Source: JABAYQ01 sp042091225
GTDB lineage: Bacteria; Bacteroidota; Bacteroidia; Flavobacteriales; UBA7312
Direction of reading: 5' to 3'
Assembly (NCBI GenBank): GCA_042091225.1
Contig: JBELHW010000070.1
Coordinates: 1 to 8,026 of the forward strand
Length of the DNA stretch: 8,026 nt
The notes under the pieces were generated by a model. It worked only from the letters and a program-made list of their open reading frames with translations. It ran no database searches and had not been told where the DNA came from. Each line of letters begins with the position of its first letter. Position 1 is the first letter of the stretch. The translations under genes and the position numbers were made by a program. Below are positions 6,357-8,026 of the stretch, piece by piece.

Positions 6357-7796
6357 TTAATAATAACATTTTCTTCTAACTTTGGCAATGTGTTTCGCTA
6401 GTCTTACAACTTGTCTTGTATATCCATATTCATTGTCGTACCAAACATATAAAACAATTGAATGACCATCTTTAGATACTTGAGTTGCAGGACTATCGTA
6501 AATAGAAGCACAACTATCTCCGACTATATCGCTAGAAACCAATTCGTTAGAAGTTGAGAATCTGATTTGCTCAATTAATTGAGGAGAATGCGCTGCTTTT
6601 TTTATTATGTTATTTATACTTTCTAAACTTGTTTTATTTTTAATATTTAAATTAAGAATAACCAATGATCCATTTGGAGTAGGGACTCTTATGGCACTAG
6701 ATGTTAGCTTGTCTGTTAACGATGGAATAACTTTAGTTACTGCCTTACCAGCACCAGTTTCTGTAATAACCATGTTTAATGCTGCAGCTCTACCTCTTCG
6801 ATATTTACTGTGCATATTATCTACTAAATTTTGGTCATTAGTATAAGCGTGAATAGTTTCAATGTGGCCTTTTTCTATTTCTAATTCTTTTTCTACAACT
6901 TCAAGAATTGGAGTAATTGCATTTGTAGTACAAGATGCAGCCGAGAAAATGTGATCATTTTCTAAATCAACTTCATGATTTACACCAAAGACGATATTAT
7001 TAACTCCTTTTCCTGGAGCGGTTAATAAAACTTTGGATACTCCCTTAGATTTCAGGTGTAGGCTTAAAGCCTCCTTATCTCTAAATGCACCAGTATTATC
7101 TATTACAAGTGCATTATTAATATTGTAATCATTATAATTTATTTCTGAAGGCTTTTGAGCATTTATAAAATGTATTGTTCTGCCATTTATAATTAGAGAA
7201 TTATTTTCAGGATCTTCTATAATCTCTGCTCCAAATTTTCCATGCACAGAATCTGTCTTTAATAGAGAAGCTCTTTTTGTTAAATCTTCAGCAGAATTAC
7301 TTCTTGTAACCACTGCTCTTAACCTTAATTGACCTCCAGCTCCAGATTGAGAAAGAAGCTCTCTAGCAACCAACCTACCAATTCTACCAAAACCATACAA
7401 TACAACATCTTTAGCTTCAAAAGAATTATTTTGTAAAAAATCAGATAATTTAGATTTGACAAAATCATTTACATCTAAAAATTTTTTGCTTTCTTTTTTC
7501 CATTCAACAGCTAACTTACCAATATCAATTTTTCCATATTTGATTTGTAAGTCTAAAATCGACTTCGCTATAATTAGAGTGTCTTGAACCGAAACAGACA
7601 CACCACTAGGTAATTGCGAATACTCATGAAGTTTTAATATTTCAGTGTTAGATTGATCTACTAATTTGCTTCTAAATAAAACTAATTCAGTTGAATAATC
7701 AAATAATAAATTTCCAATAATATTTGATAATGATACTGCAGTTTTTTCTTTGACAATCCAACTATCTAGCTGTTGCTCGTAATTTTGTTTGCTCAT
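6357..7796 (-). CDS. Glyceraldehyde-3-phosphate dehydrogenase, long form with N-terminal extension
   Basis: The product has 479 residues, versus about 335 for a usual GAPDH. Residues 1 to about 128 form a mainly helical extension. The catalytic protein follows: Rossmann motif GFGRIGR (135-141), LLKTDSVHGKF (178-188), TAPGKGVNN (259-267), active-site SAASCTTN with Cys289, HAYTNDQ with the general-base His316, RRGRAAALNMV (333-343), GAGKAVTKVIPSL (348-360) and WYDNEYGYT (452-460). It interconverts glyceraldehyde-3-phosphate and 1,3-bisphosphoglycerate in glycolysis/gluconeogenesis. Two departures from the classical form: the Asp that normally closes strand 2 (INDL) is replaced by VVTRSNS (162-168), hinting at NADP(H) or dual cofactor use, and SNASC reads SAASC. 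The ATG at 7796 follows a good promoter element. It heads the operon with the membrane protein and trmN6, which start 0 nt after it and 1 nt after each other. Confidence 0.95.
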   Translation of the reverse strand: MSKQNYEQQLDSWIVKEKTAVSLSNIIGNLLFDYSTELVLFRSKLVDQSNTEILKLHEYSQLPSGVSVSVQDTLIIAKSILDLQIKYGKIDIGKLAVEWKKESKKFLDVNDFVKSKLSDFLQNNSFEAKDVVLYGFGRIGRLVARELLSQSGAGGQLRLRAVVTRSNSAEDLTKRASLLKTDSVHGKFGAEIIEDPENNSLIINGRTIHFINAQKPSEINYNDYNINNALVIDNTGAFRDKEALSLHLKSKGVSKVLLTAPGKGVNNIVFGVNHEVDLENDHIFSAASCTTNAITPILEVVEKELEIEKGHIETIHAYTNDQNLVDNMHSKYRRGRAAALNMVITETGAGKAVTKVIPSLTDKLTSSAIRVPTPNGSLVILNLNIKNKTSLESINNIIKKAAHSPQLIEQIRFSTSNELVSSDIVGDSCASIYDSPATQVSKDGHSIVLYVWYDNEYGYTRQVVRLAKHIAKVRRKCYY

Positions 7797-7821
7797 TTAA
7801 ACGTTTTATTAAAATAAAATG

Positions 7822-7829
7822 CAAATTTA
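7822..7829 (-). promoter_or_regulatory. GAPDH operon promoter -7 element
   Basis: The minus strand reads TAAATTTG, a perfect TAnnTTTG, followed by CA as at pckA. It lies 25 nt upstream of the GAPDH ATG (7797-7821 between), the same distance as in pckA. No clear -33 TTG is seen at standard spacing. Confidence 0.6.
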
Positions 7830-7847
7830 ATTTTTTTAAACTCATTG

Positions 7848-7871
7848 TTATATTTTTTATAAAAAACATAA
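7848..7871. repeat. AT-rich imperfect palindrome in the GAPDH/dapF divergent region
   Basis: A 24-bp dyad centred at 7859/7860 pairs TTATaTTTTTTA with its complement, with one A/C mismatch (7852/7867). Its centre is about 30 bp upstream of the GAPDH -7 element and about 42 bp upstream of the dapF -7 element, so a bound protein could affect both. It is pure A/T apart from one C, so chance is a real possibility. It could equally be a bent or easily melted upstream element. Confidence 0.3.
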
Positions 7872-7901
7872 TTTTAATTATAAGATTAAAATCCTATTAG
7901 T

Positions 7902-7909
7902 TAAATTTG
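7902..7909 (+). promoter_or_regulatory. Candidate dapF -7 element, possibly giving a leaderless transcript
   Basis: TAAATTTG is a perfect TAnnTTTG and ends only 4 nt before the dapF ATG at 7914. With the usual short distance between this element and the transcription start, the mRNA would begin at or next to the A of the ATG. There is no TTG at -33 spacing, so the element may be fortuitous. Confidence 0.4.
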
Positions 7910-7913
7910 AAAA

Positions 7914-8026
7914 ATGATTATTGATTTCACAAAATATCAAGGTGCTGGCAATGACTTTATCATCATTGACGACAGAAAACAATTATTTGATGTCGACAAT
8001 AATACATTAGTGAAAAAAATCTGCGA
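7914..8026 (+). CDS. dapF: Diaminopimelate epimerase, N-terminal part (cut by window end)
   Basis: Only the first 37 codons are present, reading MIIDFTKYQGAGNDFIIIDD and following. The KYQGAGNDFIIID block (residues 7-19) matches the DapF N-terminus (E. coli KMHGLGNDFMVVD), including the conserved substrate-binding Asn of the GNDF motif. DapF converts LL-diaminopimelate to the meso form, the precursor of lysine and of peptidoglycan cross-links in the cytoplasm. The catalytic cysteines lie beyond the window. The ATG at 7914 gives a normal family start with no extension, and there is no Shine-Dalgarno sequence. The gene is divergent from the GAPDH operon. Confidence 0.93.
   Translation, partial: MIIDFTKYQGAGNDFIIIDDRKQLFDVDNNTLVKKIC

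Noticed and set aside
6607..6846. Plus-strand open frame of 79 codons antisense to GAPDH
   Set aside because: It mirrors the conserved catalytic region of GAPDH and has no independent evidence of coding.

Overview
This low-GC (roughly 30% by eye) window most likely comes from a member of the Bacteroidota, probably Flavobacteriales. The evidence is the repeated TAnnTTTG promoter element, the absence of Shine-Dalgarno sequences before the starts, a lipoprotein with a charged residue patch right after the lipid-anchored cysteine, a long-form (479 aa) GAPDH, and the family make-up. It is mostly a chromosomal housekeeping region. I see no tRNA, rRNA, CRISPR array, insertion sequence, phage gene or defence gene.

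Layout from left to right. (1) 1-1251, minus strand: a surface lipoprotein with an Ig-like N-terminal domain and a right-handed beta-helix. Its C-terminal end lies beyond the window. (2) 1252-1375: divergent promoter region. (3) 1376-1630, plus: ribosomal protein bL31, zinc-free type B. (4) A 32-bp perfect palindrome (1636-1667) that ends both bL31 and the convergent pckA and contains the last pckA codons. (5) 1648-3231, minus: ATP-dependent phosphoenolpyruvate carboxykinase, preceded upstream by a DUF423 membrane protein (3326-3706, minus). (6) 3766-5082, plus: a saccharopine dehydrogenase family enzyme, divergent from DUF423 and ending 1 nt from the end of the convergent trmN6. (7) 5084-7796, minus: a tightly packed three-gene unit, read right to left as long-form GAPDH, a six-helix membrane protein of unknown function, and the TrmN6-like tRNA methyltransferase. 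The junctions have 0-nt and 1-nt gaps. (8) 7797-7913: divergent promoter region with an AT-rich imperfect palindrome. (9) 7914-8026, plus: the 5' end of dapF (diaminopimelate epimerase).

How the genes fit together. PEPCK and GAPDH both act in gluconeogenesis/glycolysis and carry the same promoter core (TAAATTTGCA). DapF makes meso-DAP for lysine and peptidoglycan, while the saccharopine dehydrogenase family enzyme suggests lysine breakdown or a related reductive-amine reaction. No clearly new multi-gene system is visible. The items most worth a second look are the coding-embedded terminators, the A9 run with a TTG start at the membrane protein/trmN6 junction, the altered cofactor loop and catalytic-site context of GAPDH, the half-size transporter-like protein in its operon, and a possibly leaderless dapF transcript.
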